Source: Fuerstiella sp. (GTDB lineage Bacteria; Planctomycetota; Planctomycetia; Planctomycetales; Planctomycetaceae). Taken from it: DNA of 64,000 nucleotides. This document shows, one piece after another, positions 39,024 through 47,223 of the stretch; the first letter of the stretch is position 1, and each line of letters begins with the position of its first letter. The notes under the pieces are model-generated. The model made no database searches. It saw only the letters and a program-made list of their open reading frames with translations, and was not told the origin of the DNA. Position numbers and translations under genes: made by a program. The stretch is taken from the NCBI GenBank assembly GCA_014238335.1, contig JABABI010000001.1, positions 35,242 through 99,241 of the forward strand, read 5' to 3'.

Positions 39024-39140
39024 TTGGTCAGATCGAGCAGGAAATTTCTGTCGCATTCAATAAAGTCCCGTTTTGCTCGAACAGGAAACACACCGTCAGG
39101 GGTTAATGCGAATGCTCTTTTGAACGAGGATATTGATGTG

Positions 39141-39198
39141 TGCCACTGGCTGCGCCAGTCCATTGAAGTTCACGAAAACACTGGCAGAACCAGTGGCA
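39141..39198 (+). repeat. Paired hairpins between gspF and gspG
   Basis: ACTGGC-TGC-GCCAGT (39145-39159) and CACTGG-CAGAA-CCAGTG (39179-39195) are two perfect small hairpins. The outer parts TGCCACTGG (39141-39149) and CCAGTGGCA (39190-39198) can also pair with each other as a 9-bp stem, giving alternative folds. The GTGCCACTGGC core recurs after the gene ending at 57219. The rest of 39024-39325 shows no gene; AAAAAGGA before 39326 is a good gspG ribosome site. Confidence 0.55.
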
Positions 39199-39325
39199 TA
39201 CAACCTCTTACATAATGCTGGCAAAAAGCCGTTGGTGCTGCTGTCTGTATGATGGTTCAAAATAATTCTCACACACGCGATCAGGGGGCCGGAAGGCTCG
39301 GTTTAATTAAAAAGGACCACAGAAA

Positions 39326-39790
39326 ATGAAGATTATGAAAAGACGCCAACTCTCCAGTCGTCGCTCCGGTTTTACGCTGCTTGAGCTGCTAATCGTACTG
39401 GCCATTATTGTTGCTATCGCAGCCATGGTGGCTCCCAATCTGCTCAGCAGCCAGCAGGACGCCAACATACAGACGACTCGGGCCACCATTCGCACGATCG
39501 AAGACGCGTTCAAGCGGAAGGCTGTCAAGAACAATGGCGTTTTTGACGCAGCGAGCGGGTCAGAGGCTATTCGGACTTTGACTGAGCAATGGGAAGACAG
39601 TCTGGGGCAGCAGCAGCAGCCGCTGCTGGAAGAAACTCCACGTGACGCATGGAACAACGAGTTCCAGTATTCTTACGATTCCAATGCTGATCTGAAGCCA
39701 AAAATCTGGTCGTTTGGCCCGGACGGCGAGGACGGCGGCGGCAGTCAAACCACCGACGACATCAGCAACGTGCGGCGTGACACGGAGTAG
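39326..39790 (+). CDS. gspG: Major pseudopilin GspG
   Basis: 154 residues. The prepilin signal RRSG15-F16TLLE20LLIVLAIIVAI has the glycine cleavage site and Glu at +5 needed for methylation and assembly. The C-terminal part has GspG features: PRDAWNNEFQYSYD and WSFGPDGEDGGGSQTTDDIS, the latter resembling the calcium-binding loop region of major pseudopilins. The C-terminus continues to RRDTE. A strong ribosome site (AAAAAGGA) lies before the start. Hairpins on both sides could make a separate, more abundant mRNA for this major subunit. A prepilin peptidase gene is not in the window. Confidence 0.93.
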   Translation: MKIMKRRQLSSRRSGFTLLELLIVLAIIVAIAAMVAPNLLSSQQDANIQTTRATIRTIEDAFKRKAVKNNGVFDAASGSEAIRTLTEQWEDSLGQQQQPLLEETPRDAWNNEFQYSYDSNADLKPKIWSFGPDGEDGGGSQTTDDISNVRRDTE

Positions 39791-39811
39791 TAGCGCGTCA
39801 GCCGAACAAAC

Positions 39812-39847
39812 AAGAGTCCCAGGTCTCTCACAGCGACTGGGACTCTT
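39812..39847 (+). terminator. 11-bp perfect hairpin between gspG and gspH
   Basis: AAGAGTCCCAG (39812-39822) pairs exactly with CTGGGACTCTT (39837-39847) across a 14-base loop, 22 bases after the gspG stop. Only CTCTTCCC follows, so termination is probably partial. The hairpin could reduce expression of the minor pseudopilins relative to gspG or protect the gspG mRNA end. Confidence 0.6.
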
Positions 39848-39867
39848 CCCATGAAACGCATTGGTCC

Positions 39868-40470
39868 ATGAAACGATTCCATCATTCCAATCCGGCGCAC
39901 CGGCCCGGCGGTTTTTCGCTGATGGAGTTGATGATCGTGCTTGCGATTCTGGCCATGATTTCAGCCATGGCGGCACCGCAACTGATGTCGATGATTCGTG
40001 AGAGTACGGTTTTTGAGGCTGCTGATCGTGTTCGCGAAACGCTGGGGCAGGCCAGACAGTTTGCGATCGACACGGGGATCGACTACGAGTTTCGGTATGA
40101 GCTCAATGGTCCGGCCATGGTCCTGCTTCCTTCCGAAAGCGAATTGAATCTTGACGATTCCGGCAGCATGAGCACGACAACCGAGGAGTATGTTCGTCTG
40201 CTGGGTAAGCTGTCCGAAGACATGCGTTTGAGAGCTGACGAAGGCGTCGAAGAACTGTCTGAAACCCTGGACGCCGAACGATTCGGATCTCTCGGCGGCA
40301 GTGAATTGTCACGGAAAACCTGGTCAAGGCCGATCATGTTTCGTTTTGACGGGATGGCTGACGATTTTGTGTTTCGTGTGTCCGACAAAGAAGGCCTCAC
40401 CTCGAAAATTGACTTGCGCGGAATCACCGGAACCGCTCGTACGTCGCAGGTTTATCAGGAGGAAGACTGA
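39868..40470 (+). CDS. gspH: Minor pseudopilin GspH-like
   Basis: 200 residues. The prepilin signal RPGG15-F16SLME20LMIVLAILAMI has Glu at +5. After the hydrophobic helix comes the GspH/FimT-like segment AADRVRETLGQARQFAIDTG, typical of the H subunit. The middle (about 85-150) is acidic and Ser-rich, longer than in common GspH proteins. Another in-frame-looking ATG at 39851 lies directly after the hairpin but is in a different frame. The stop overlaps the gspI start by one base, so translation of the two is coupled. Confidence 0.85.
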   Translation: MKRFHHSNPAHRPGGFSLMELMIVLAILAMISAMAAPQLMSMIRESTVFEAADRVRETLGQARQFAIDTGIDYEFRYELNGPAMVLLPSESELNLDDSGSMSTTTEEYVRLLGKLSEDMRLRADEGVEELSETLDAERFGSLGGSELSRKTWSRPIMFRFDGMADDFVFRVSDKEGLTSKIDLRGITGTARTSQVYQEED

Positions 40471-40955
40471 TGAAACTGCTAACGAGGACTGAATCTGAAT
40501 ACGAGAAAAGTGGGTTGTCCTCCGCCAGACGGGTGAACTCCGCCGACCGTTCCGGCGTCACGTTGCTGGAAGTGCTGCTGGCCACCGCTATTTTCATGGG
40601 GTCATTGACGGCTATTCTGCAGGTGATGCGTGTCGGCCATGATTCGCGGTTGAGCGCGAAGCTGGATTCTGAAGCCGCCCTGCGGTGTGAAAGCCTGCTG
40701 GGCGAACTGGTTGCCGGGATCACCCCACTGACATCGGAATCCAACCAGCCGTTTACAGACAGTGAAAACTGGCGTTATTCGGTCACCGTCGAAGAAGGCC
40801 CGGGGGACAGCCTGCTGCTGGTCAGTGTGCGCGTAGAACACGTCATCGCCGAGCAGCTGCCCAATTCGACGTTCACTCTGGTCCGTCTGATGCGCGACCC
40901 ACAGCTGTTTCTGGATGCAGCCATGGCCGCCGAAGAAGCGGAGGCCGAAGAATGA
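40470..40955 (+). CDS. gspI: Minor pseudopilin GspI-like
   Basis: 161 residues. A long pre-sequence of 29 residues precedes the signal SG29-V30TLLE34VLLATAIF with Glu at +5. The start of the mature protein (VTLLEVLLATAIFMGSLTAI) and the following RLSAKLDSEAALRCESLLGEL match the I subunit, which starts the pseudopilus tip with J and K. The end is Glu/Ala-rich. It overlaps gspH by one base and gspJ by four, a tight translational coupling. Confidence 0.82.
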   Translation: MKLLTRTESEYEKSGLSSARRVNSADRSGVTLLEVLLATAIFMGSLTAILQVMRVGHDSRLSAKLDSEAALRCESLLGELVAGITPLTSESNQPFTDSENWRYSVTVEEGPGDSLLLVSVRVEHVIAEQLPNSTFTLVRLMRDPQLFLDAAMAAEEAEAEE

Positions 40956-41863
40956 ATTTGCGCCTACAAAATCAAGCGGGGCATTCGTTTAACCGCGTGC
41001 CCAACGGGCCGCGTGACATCGAAAATTTCGCATCCAGCGCACACGGCTTCACATTGCTGGAAGTTCTGCTGGCCGTTGGGCTGACCACACTGTTGATGGC
41101 CGCACTGTACACGGCGATGTCCGTTTACTGGACCACGGCGACAGAAAGCTATGACGAAATCGAACGAGCTCAGATTGCCCGGGCCGTACTGCGTCAGATG
41201 GCTCGTGACATTCAGTCATGCACGTTTGTGGAAGACGAATTGAGCACGTCCGACGAAGAAGAAGACGAGGCCGACGACGTCGACACCGACACGGCCATGG
41301 CGACATATACGAATGGACTGTTTGGTTCAGATACCGATCTGGTGTTGTACATCAGCCGTCCGGACCGCAATCAGGCCTACATCAGTGCTCAGGAGTTGAT
41401 GCTGCCCAGTGATCGCAGCAGTGATGCGATGGTCGTTCGGTACCTGGTGGCGCAGGAAGGGGGCGGCAGCCTGGGGGGAGAATTCGCAGCTTCGAACGCA
41501 ACCTTTGTTTCCGGGCCGTCAACAGGGCTGGCACGCATGCAGGGCGACCTGATTGGACTCAGCACAGCCATCAATCAGGGCGACATGGACATGCAGCTGG
41601 CAGCCACCGAACTGCTGGCGCCGGAAGTTGCGGCGTTGAAGTTTGAATACTTTGACGGAGTTGATTATCTGACGGAATGGGACAGCACAGCTCAGAATGC
41701 AATGCCGCTGGCGATCATCATTGAACTGACGCTGACAGTCGTCCAGGGCGAAAACGACAACCGCAACCTGGCGGAGACCGTGGGAGCACTGGAGGATACC
41801 GTCCACCGACTGGTTGTGCCGATTCCCGTTTCCACGCCTTACGTCGGAGAGACGGCGATATGA
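40952..41863 (+). CDS. gspJ: Minor pseudopilin GspJ-like
   Basis: 303 residues. The prepilin signal AHG32-F33TLLE37VLLAVGLTTLL has Glu at +5. Downstream QIARAVLRQMARDIQSCTF is typical of J subunits. A very acidic insert (about 90-115, with many Asp/Glu) follows; GspJ in other bacteria is shorter (about 200 residues), so this copy carries inserted loops. LKFEYFDGVDYLTEWDS and PLAIIIELTL near the end match the usual J C-terminus. It overlaps gspI and gspK by four bases on each side. Confidence 0.85.
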   Translation: MNLRLQNQAGHSFNRVPNGPRDIENFASSAHGFTLLEVLLAVGLTTLLMAALYTAMSVYWTTATESYDEIERAQIARAVLRQMARDIQSCTFVEDELSTSDEEEDEADDVDTDTAMATYTNGLFGSDTDLVLYISRPDRNQAYISAQELMLPSDRSSDAMVVRYLVAQEGGGSLGGEFAASNATFVSGPSTGLARMQGDLIGLSTAINQGDMDMQLAATELLAPEVAALKFEYFDGVDYLTEWDSTAQNAMPLAIIIELTLTVVQGENDNRNLAETVGALEDTVHRLVVPIPVSTPYVGETAI

Positions 41864-43491
41864 AACGCGATATTGCATCCGGCAATTCCGGGTCTGCCTG
41901 TCAGCCACGCCGTGGTTTCGTATTGGCGGTCGTCACCATCGCCATCGTACTGCTCTCGCTGGCGGCTTATAACTATTCGGGCACGATGCTGGTGGAACAC
42001 GAAGCGGCTGCTATGGGCGGTCGAGACGTAACGGCTCGAACCGCCGCGGAATCTGCCATCGAATACGCGGCGACCCGCATCCTGGAACGCGATTACGACG
42101 ATGCGATCGACTTGTATAACGATCCTGACGTTTTTCGAGCTCAATTACTGCTGGATTCCTCGGTTGATCGTGGACGAGTTCGTTACACGATCATCACGTC
42201 GGACGAATCCAACACTTCGACAGGCAACATTCGTTTCGGACTGGGCAACGAGAACGCCAAATTTAACATCAACAGACTGCTGGACCTGGACGCATTGGAG
42301 TCGGCACTGCCGGAAGAAGAACAGCTCGGCCTCGTGTATCTGGCAACATCCAGTATTCCGAACATGACAGACGATATCATCGACGCCATTCTGGACTGGC
42401 TTGATTCAGATGAAGATCGTCGCCCAGGCGGTGCGGAATCGAACGAGTACGAGGGACTTAGCGTTCCCTATCCCTGCAAGAACGGCCCTATGGATTCGAT
42501 TGACGAGTTGCTGAAGGTCCAGGGAGTCACTCCCGACCTGTTCTATGGAGAAGACGCGAACCACAACGGCATTCTGGACGCCAATGAAAACGATGGCGAG
42601 CAGACGCTGCCCTTCGACAATGCGGACGGCATTCTGGATCTTGGCTGGAAAGATTATCTGACCGCTCGCAGTCGTGAACGAAACACGACGCCCGACGGGG
42701 AAGCGAAAATCAACATTAATATGGGCGAGATGACCGAACTATACGACGCCATCGAAGAAGAGTTCGGCGAAGAAGCCGCCAGCTTTATAGTGGCTGTGCG
42801 TCTGGCGGGTACCGAATACATGACGCCCGGTACGCCGGCGGCGGAGTCCGGCATTCAGGACCAGATCTCGCGGAACGACATTGATTTGACTGTTGTATCA
42901 ACGTACCAGTTCACGTCGATCTACCAACTGATCGCTGGGCCCTCCAATGCCACCAAGATGCTTACCGGTGTCGACAGCTCTTTTGAAAGTCCGTGGCCGG
43001 AAGACGCTAACACCTTACTGAACGTGCTGCCGGATCTGGAGCGAATGCTGACCACGACAGACGACTCATACATTGAAGGCCGGATCAACATTAATCAGGC
43101 TCGACTTGAGGTTCTGACCGTGATTCCCGGACTGGCTCTCGATGTTCCGGCAGATCTGCCGGATGCGATTCTCGGGGCGCGACCACCGATCGATCTGCAG
43201 AGTTCCTCTTCCAATATTACAGCCCGCCGCAACACAGCGGCGTGGATTCTGGCGGAAGGACTTGTCGATCTGGAAACTCTGCGTAATATTGGCCCGTACA
43301 TCACCACGGGTGGCGACGTCTATCGTTTTCAGGCCGTCGGTCATTTCGACGCGGGCGGCCCCAGCACTCGTCTGGAGGCGATGATTGACGCCACTGAATA
43401 CCCACCTCGCATTCTGTCCGTTCGTGATCTGACGTCGCTGGGCCGCGGTTACCACCCAAACACGCTCACACCCACAGAATCCGGCCAGTAA
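41860..43491 (+). CDS. gspK: Minor pseudopilin GspK-like
   Basis: 543 residues, larger than the 320-residue proteobacterial K subunit. The signal RRG19-FVLAVVTIAIVLLSLAAYN lacks Glu at +5, as is usual for GspK, which caps the tip. Then come TARTAAESAIEYAATRIL, GNENAKFNINRL and DIIDAILDWLDSDEDRRPGG, the helix-hairpin-helix-containing K domain. A dockerin-like or EF-hand-like loop DANHNGILDANEND (about 229-242) suggests calcium binding. ININMGEMTELYDAIEE and INQARLEVLTVIPGL mark further K modules. No export partner is evident. It overlaps gspJ by four bases. Confidence 0.85.
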   Translation: MKRDIASGNSGSACQPRRGFVLAVVTIAIVLLSLAAYNYSGTMLVEHEAAAMGGRDVTARTAAESAIEYAATRILERDYDDAIDLYNDPDVFRAQLLLDSSVDRGRVRYTIITSDESNTSTGNIRFGLGNENAKFNINRLLDLDALESALPEEEQLGLVYLATSSIPNMTDDIIDAILDWLDSDEDRRPGGAESNEYEGLSVPYPCKNGPMDSIDELLKVQGVTPDLFYGEDANHNGILDANENDGEQTLPFDNADGILDLGWKDYLTARSRERNTTPDGEAKININMGEMTELYDAIEEEFGEEAASFIVAVRLAGTEYMTPGTPAAESGIQDQISRNDIDLTVVSTYQFTSIYQLIAGPSNATKMLTGVDSSFESPWPEDANTLLNVLPDLERMLTTTDDSYIEGRININQARLEVLTVIPGLALDVPADLPDAILGARPPIDLQSSSSNITARRNTAAWILAEGLVDLETLRNIGPYITTGGDVYRFQAVGHFDAGGPSTRLEAMIDATEYPPRILSVRDLTSLGRGYHPNTLTPTESGQ

Positions 43492-43748
43492 CTTCCAGAC
43501 AATCGTCGCAATACGGCGTGCTACGACCAAAAACGACCTACCATTCAGAAATCAAGGCCTCGCTGCCGCGAAGCGCACCCAGGATGCATGCAAAGCGTGT
43601 GTTTGTTCTCCACAAGGCTGTCGAAACGCAGATACCAATCGTCATAACTCCGGACCAGATATTGTGTTTGGTTCGCACCGACACCACGATGGGGTTGCCG
43701 GTGTTTAACACGCATAAGCAACATTGCCCGCCGCTCAGGAAATAGATC

Positions 43749-45224
43749 ATGGCTGAAACACTTGTCATTGAATGGGATCGCGACCGCCTGATCGCCGCTG
43801 TCGGTTCGACGTCCGGATCGTCTGTGCGGGTCCGTGCCTCCGTTGCTGTTGACCGTGAAAACGGTGTATTGAAGGCCAGCGAACTGGGCGAAAAGCTGAG
43901 GACGGCACTCTCCACGGCCGACATCAGCGCAACCGAAGCGATTGTCGTATTTCCTCGCCACCAGGTGACGTTTAATCGTGTTGAGCTGCCGAATCTTTCG
44001 GGTGACGAACTTCCGGACATGGTGCGCATGCAGGCGGCCACACGCCTGACTGTGCCGGTCGAATCCGTTGGCCTCGACTTCGTGCCCCAGCCTGTTGCTC
44101 CCGGCGCCCAGACTCGCGACGTCTTGCTGGTGACGCTGCCTCAAAAGCATGTGGATGACGTTCACGAGGCTTTGGCCGTTGCAGGCCTTGAAGTGGCTGG
44201 TATTCGCATCAGCTCGTTCGGTATTGCGGAAGCTGTCGTAAACGCGGGTTTGCTTTCGAAGAAGGTTGATCCCCAGGCCGTGGAGGCCATTATTTCGCTT
44301 AGTTCCGATTCCATTGAAATGATCTTCATGACCGGGCACAACGTTGCCTTCTCGCACAGTGGAGCGTCATGGTCGTCTCTGGACGGTATTGAGCAGGCTG
44401 TGCGGGCCGAAGTGTCGCGTGCTCGCCTCGCGGCCGCTGAAGACATCGGCGAGTATGCCGTCAGGCGTCTGACAGTGATCGGCAGTCCCGACGTCTCAGC
44501 GAAGGTTCCTGACTCGATTACGAAACGATTAAACGACGCAGAAGTTGTTCGTATTGATCCCAACGGTACTCTTGTTAACGGTCACCTGGCAGAAGGGCTG
44601 GCAGCGTCTGACATGCTGGCTGCTGTTGGCGCGATTGCCAGTTTTCAGACAACATCGGTGGAAGCGGTCGACCTGGCGAACCCCAGAAAGACTCCGGAAA
44701 AGAAAGATTACGGTCGACTCAAAACCATGTTGATCGCCGGTATCACAGTTCTGCTGCTGGCTGGTGGCTGGACATGGAGATCCGATAAAGTCTCTGCCCT
44801 CAATAAAGACGCCACGGCTCTGGCCGATGAAGCCGCCGATATGAAGGATGCCTACAAGCTGGGAAAGAACGATCTTCTGCTGGACGAGCGTCTGACGGAA
44901 TGGACGGATCGAGACATCAGCTGGCTGGATGAGCTAAAGAAGATTCAGGAGATTATGGGCAGCACGGAACGTGTCTTTATCAGAGAGTTCAAGTTCAGCC
45001 TGCGGAAGGGAGATTATGTCGCCACTTTTGATGCCGAGGGCTACGCCAAATCCTCCCGCGACGTCGAAGATCTGATGCGAGTTCTCACAGATGCCGGCTA
45101 TGAAGTGGCGGCGAACCCGATTCAACAGACTCCACGTGATCCCGACTATCCCACGGAACTCATTCTGGAAGTCAGCATTCCAGCGCCTAAGACAAAACTG
45201 GTGACGAAGCAGAAGAAAGCCTGA
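43749..45224 (+). CDS. PilM-PilN fusion (GspL-like assembly platform protein)
   Basis: 491 residues. The cytoplasmic N-terminal part (about 1-310) is an actin-like PilM/GspL domain: VIEWDRDRLIAAVGS, PRHQVTFNRVELPNLSGDEL, VSRARLAAAEDIGEYAVRRL and AAVGAIASFQTT. One transmembrane helix (about 325-343, MLIAGITVLLLAGGWTW) is followed by a PilN-like periplasmic part (345-491) with a coiled segment and a ferredoxin-like fold. In type IV pilus systems PilM and PilN are usually separate; GspL joins equivalents of both. It lies 10 bases before the GspM/PilO-like gene. The 257-base gap after gspK contains no gene. Confidence 0.8.
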   Translation: MAETLVIEWDRDRLIAAVGSTSGSSVRVRASVAVDRENGVLKASELGEKLRTALSTADISATEAIVVFPRHQVTFNRVELPNLSGDELPDMVRMQAATRLTVPVESVGLDFVPQPVAPGAQTRDVLLVTLPQKHVDDVHEALAVAGLEVAGIRISSFGIAEAVVNAGLLSKKVDPQAVEAIISLSSDSIEMIFMTGHNVAFSHSGASWSSLDGIEQAVRAEVSRARLAAAEDIGEYAVRRLTVIGSPDVSAKVPDSITKRLNDAEVVRIDPNGTLVNGHLAEGLAASDMLAAVGAIASFQTTSVEAVDLANPRKTPEKKDYGRLKTMLIAGITVLLLAGGWTWRSDKVSALNKDATALADEAADMKDAYKLGKNDLLLDERLTEWTDRDISWLDELKKIQEIMGSTERVFIREFKFSLRKGDYVATFDAEGYAKSSRDVEDLMRVLTDAGYEVAANPIQQTPRDPDYPTELILEVSIPAPKTKLVTKQKKA

Positions 45225-45234
45225 GGCAGATAGA

Positions 45235-46989
45235 ATGGACGATAAGCAACGAACAAAAGTACTGGCAATGATCCTTGCCGGAGTCCTTGGACTTGGCGTA
45301 CTTCGGCCTTTGGTCGACGATGTCGTTATGGGGCCGGTCCGCGATGCTCAACGCAAGCTGGACAACGCCACCGCCGAATTCGAGCGGGAAGAGGTGAAGC
45401 ACATGCAACTGCTGGTGGCGAAGGAGCACATCAGCCAGGGGCGTGCTGCCAGTCTGCCGCCACGGGTCTCTGATGCGCAGTGGTTGTACCAGATCTGGAT
45501 CACCAATCTTGCGCAGCAGTGTAAGTTTGCGCAACTGCAGGTGAATCCTGGCAGGACCGACAATCGTCGAAACCAATATCTGACCGTCAATGTGGGTGTG
45601 GAAGCAGAAACGGACCTCGCAGGTCTCAGTCGGTTTCTCTACCTGTTCGAACAGGCAGGTCTGATGCATCGCATTGCGAATCTGGAAATTCAGAGCACCG
45701 GTTCGCAGGGTAACCCTCGTATGGAAATCGTGCTAACGGCGGAGGGCATGAGTGTTGCCGGTTGCCCGGACCGCAACGACGTGTTTGTCCGCAGTGAACT
45801 GCCGCAGCCGGTTTCTGCGACGGATACAGAACTGACAGTGAAGTCCGCTGCAGGATTTCCCACGAAGGTTCCATTCCTTGCTCAGCTTGGTAAAGAAATG
45901 GTGAAGGTCATCGCGATCGATAGTGAGAACAACCGCACATGGACGGTCGAACGCGCTCTGGAAGGAACCACTGCCGCAGCACACACCGCGGCAGAGAATG
46001 TTCAGCTGTTTCCTGTTGCTTTCGGGCGGCGCGAAGTGAGTTTTTCTGACTACAAGAACTTTCTGAGTTCGTCGCCGTTCGCCAAACCGACTCCGCCGCG
46101 AGAGTTCAAACCGCGCATTGCCTCTGTGGCCGACAAGACCATTGCTCCTGGCGAGTCTGTAAAAATGACGGCACGTGCGGAAGATATCAATGCAGACATC
46201 GGTGTTCCTGTGTTTGCTCTGGAAAATGCGCCGGAGGGCATGGCGATCAATTCCGAATCGGGTCAGCTGGAATGGGTGACAGGCGATGACATCGAACCCA
46301 GGATTTATGAGGGCACCGTCATTCTGACTCAAAAGAACAACGACGATCTGCGCGTGGAAAAAACTCTGGCGATCACCGTCAAACTGCCGAATGACGCGCC
46401 GGAAATCACTCTGCCGGAGGATGCCATCGCCGTTCTGGGGCGTGAATTTATCCTGACCGTCGCCGTACAGGACGATGGGCCGAAGGACAATCTGAAGTAT
46501 TCGCTGGAGGGCGACGATATTCCGGAAGGCCTGGCTGTTGACGAAAACGAAGGTGTTCTGAAGTGGACCGCACCTCGCACGTTCACGCCTGGTGAGTATC
46601 CGGTAAACGTCAAGGTAACCGATGGAGGCGAACCTGCCATGTCGGCCGTGGGTACGCTGACGTTGAAAGTCACCGACGATACGGCCGCATTGACACGATT
46701 CACTGGTGCTGTCGGCCTGGATGGTCGGCCCGTTGCATGGTTCTGGAATCAGGCGGAAAATAAGAAACCCGAACTGCGAGTCGGAGATCGGATCGTGGCG
46801 GCAGAAATCGACGCCGAACTCACTGAAATCGCCAAACGGCACATTCTGATGAAGGATGCGGAAGGAATCTGGAAATTAAGTCTTGGGCAGAATCTGCGAG
46901 GGCGAGTGCTGATCGAACCAGCCGCCTCGCTTGTTGCTGATAAAGCGGCTGACTATGACAAGGATCCGCCCAGCTCTTCTGAAGAATAG
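45235..46989 (+). CDS. PilO/GspM-like protein with cadherin-like domains and a possible PilP/GspC-like end
   Basis: 584 residues, far longer than PilO or GspM (about 160-210). A short cytoplasmic start and one membrane helix (about 8-25, LAMILAGVLGLGVLRPLV) lead into a PilO/GspM-like periplasmic part (about 30-180: LARFLYLFEQAGLMHRI-type region). A beta-rich segment (about 190-280) and two Ig/cadherin-like domains (about 290-385 and 390-485) follow, with the repeated phrases EGMAINSESGQLEW and EGLAVDENEGVLKW. The end (about 490-565) has GRPVAWFWNQAENKKPELRV and GDRIVAAEIDAELTEI, resembling the PilP/GspC homology region. I infer that it joins platform and connector functions, since no separate gspC is present. 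Confidence 0.7.
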   Translation: MDDKQRTKVLAMILAGVLGLGVLRPLVDDVVMGPVRDAQRKLDNATAEFEREEVKHMQLLVAKEHISQGRAASLPPRVSDAQWLYQIWITNLAQQCKFAQLQVNPGRTDNRRNQYLTVNVGVEAETDLAGLSRFLYLFEQAGLMHRIANLEIQSTGSQGNPRMEIVLTAEGMSVAGCPDRNDVFVRSELPQPVSATDTELTVKSAAGFPTKVPFLAQLGKEMVKVIAIDSENNRTWTVERALEGTTAAAHTAAENVQLFPVAFGRREVSFSDYKNFLSSSPFAKPTPPREFKPRIASVADKTIAPGESVKMTARAEDINADIGVPVFALENAPEGMAINSESGQLEWVTGDDIEPRIYEGTVILTQKNNDDLRVEKTLAITVKLPNDAPEITLPEDAIAVLGREFILTVAVQDDGPKDNLKYSLEGDDIPEGLAVDENEGVLKWTAPRTFTPGEYPVNVKVTDGGEPAMSAVGTLTLKVTDDTAALTRFTGAVGLDGRPVAWFWNQAENKKPELRVGDRIVAAEIDAELTEIAKRHILMKDAEGIWKLSLGQNLRGRVLIEPAASLVADKAADYDKDPPSSSEE

Positions 46990-47223
46990 TCGGCCCCATT
47001 CTTGTTGTCAGTGATGCGAACAAGACGGATGCGGCGTACACTGCAATTCCGGACCAATCCCACGATGTACGTCCCATTCAGCCGATTGGCCAGAAAACCC
47101 CGGTGACGAAAGATTGAGCAGGCGGGACGGGAAAACACAGACCGCTCTTGTCGCTTTGTTTCGAATCGGATGACCTGGGTTTCCCGGACGGCGCCCCGCA
47201 CTGCTTGCCAGCTTTCTTGAACA

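Noticed and set aside
45733..46842. Long minus-strand open frame (369 codons) opposite the GspM-like gene
   Set aside because: It is antisense to a gene with domain signals and operon context; its product has no motif.
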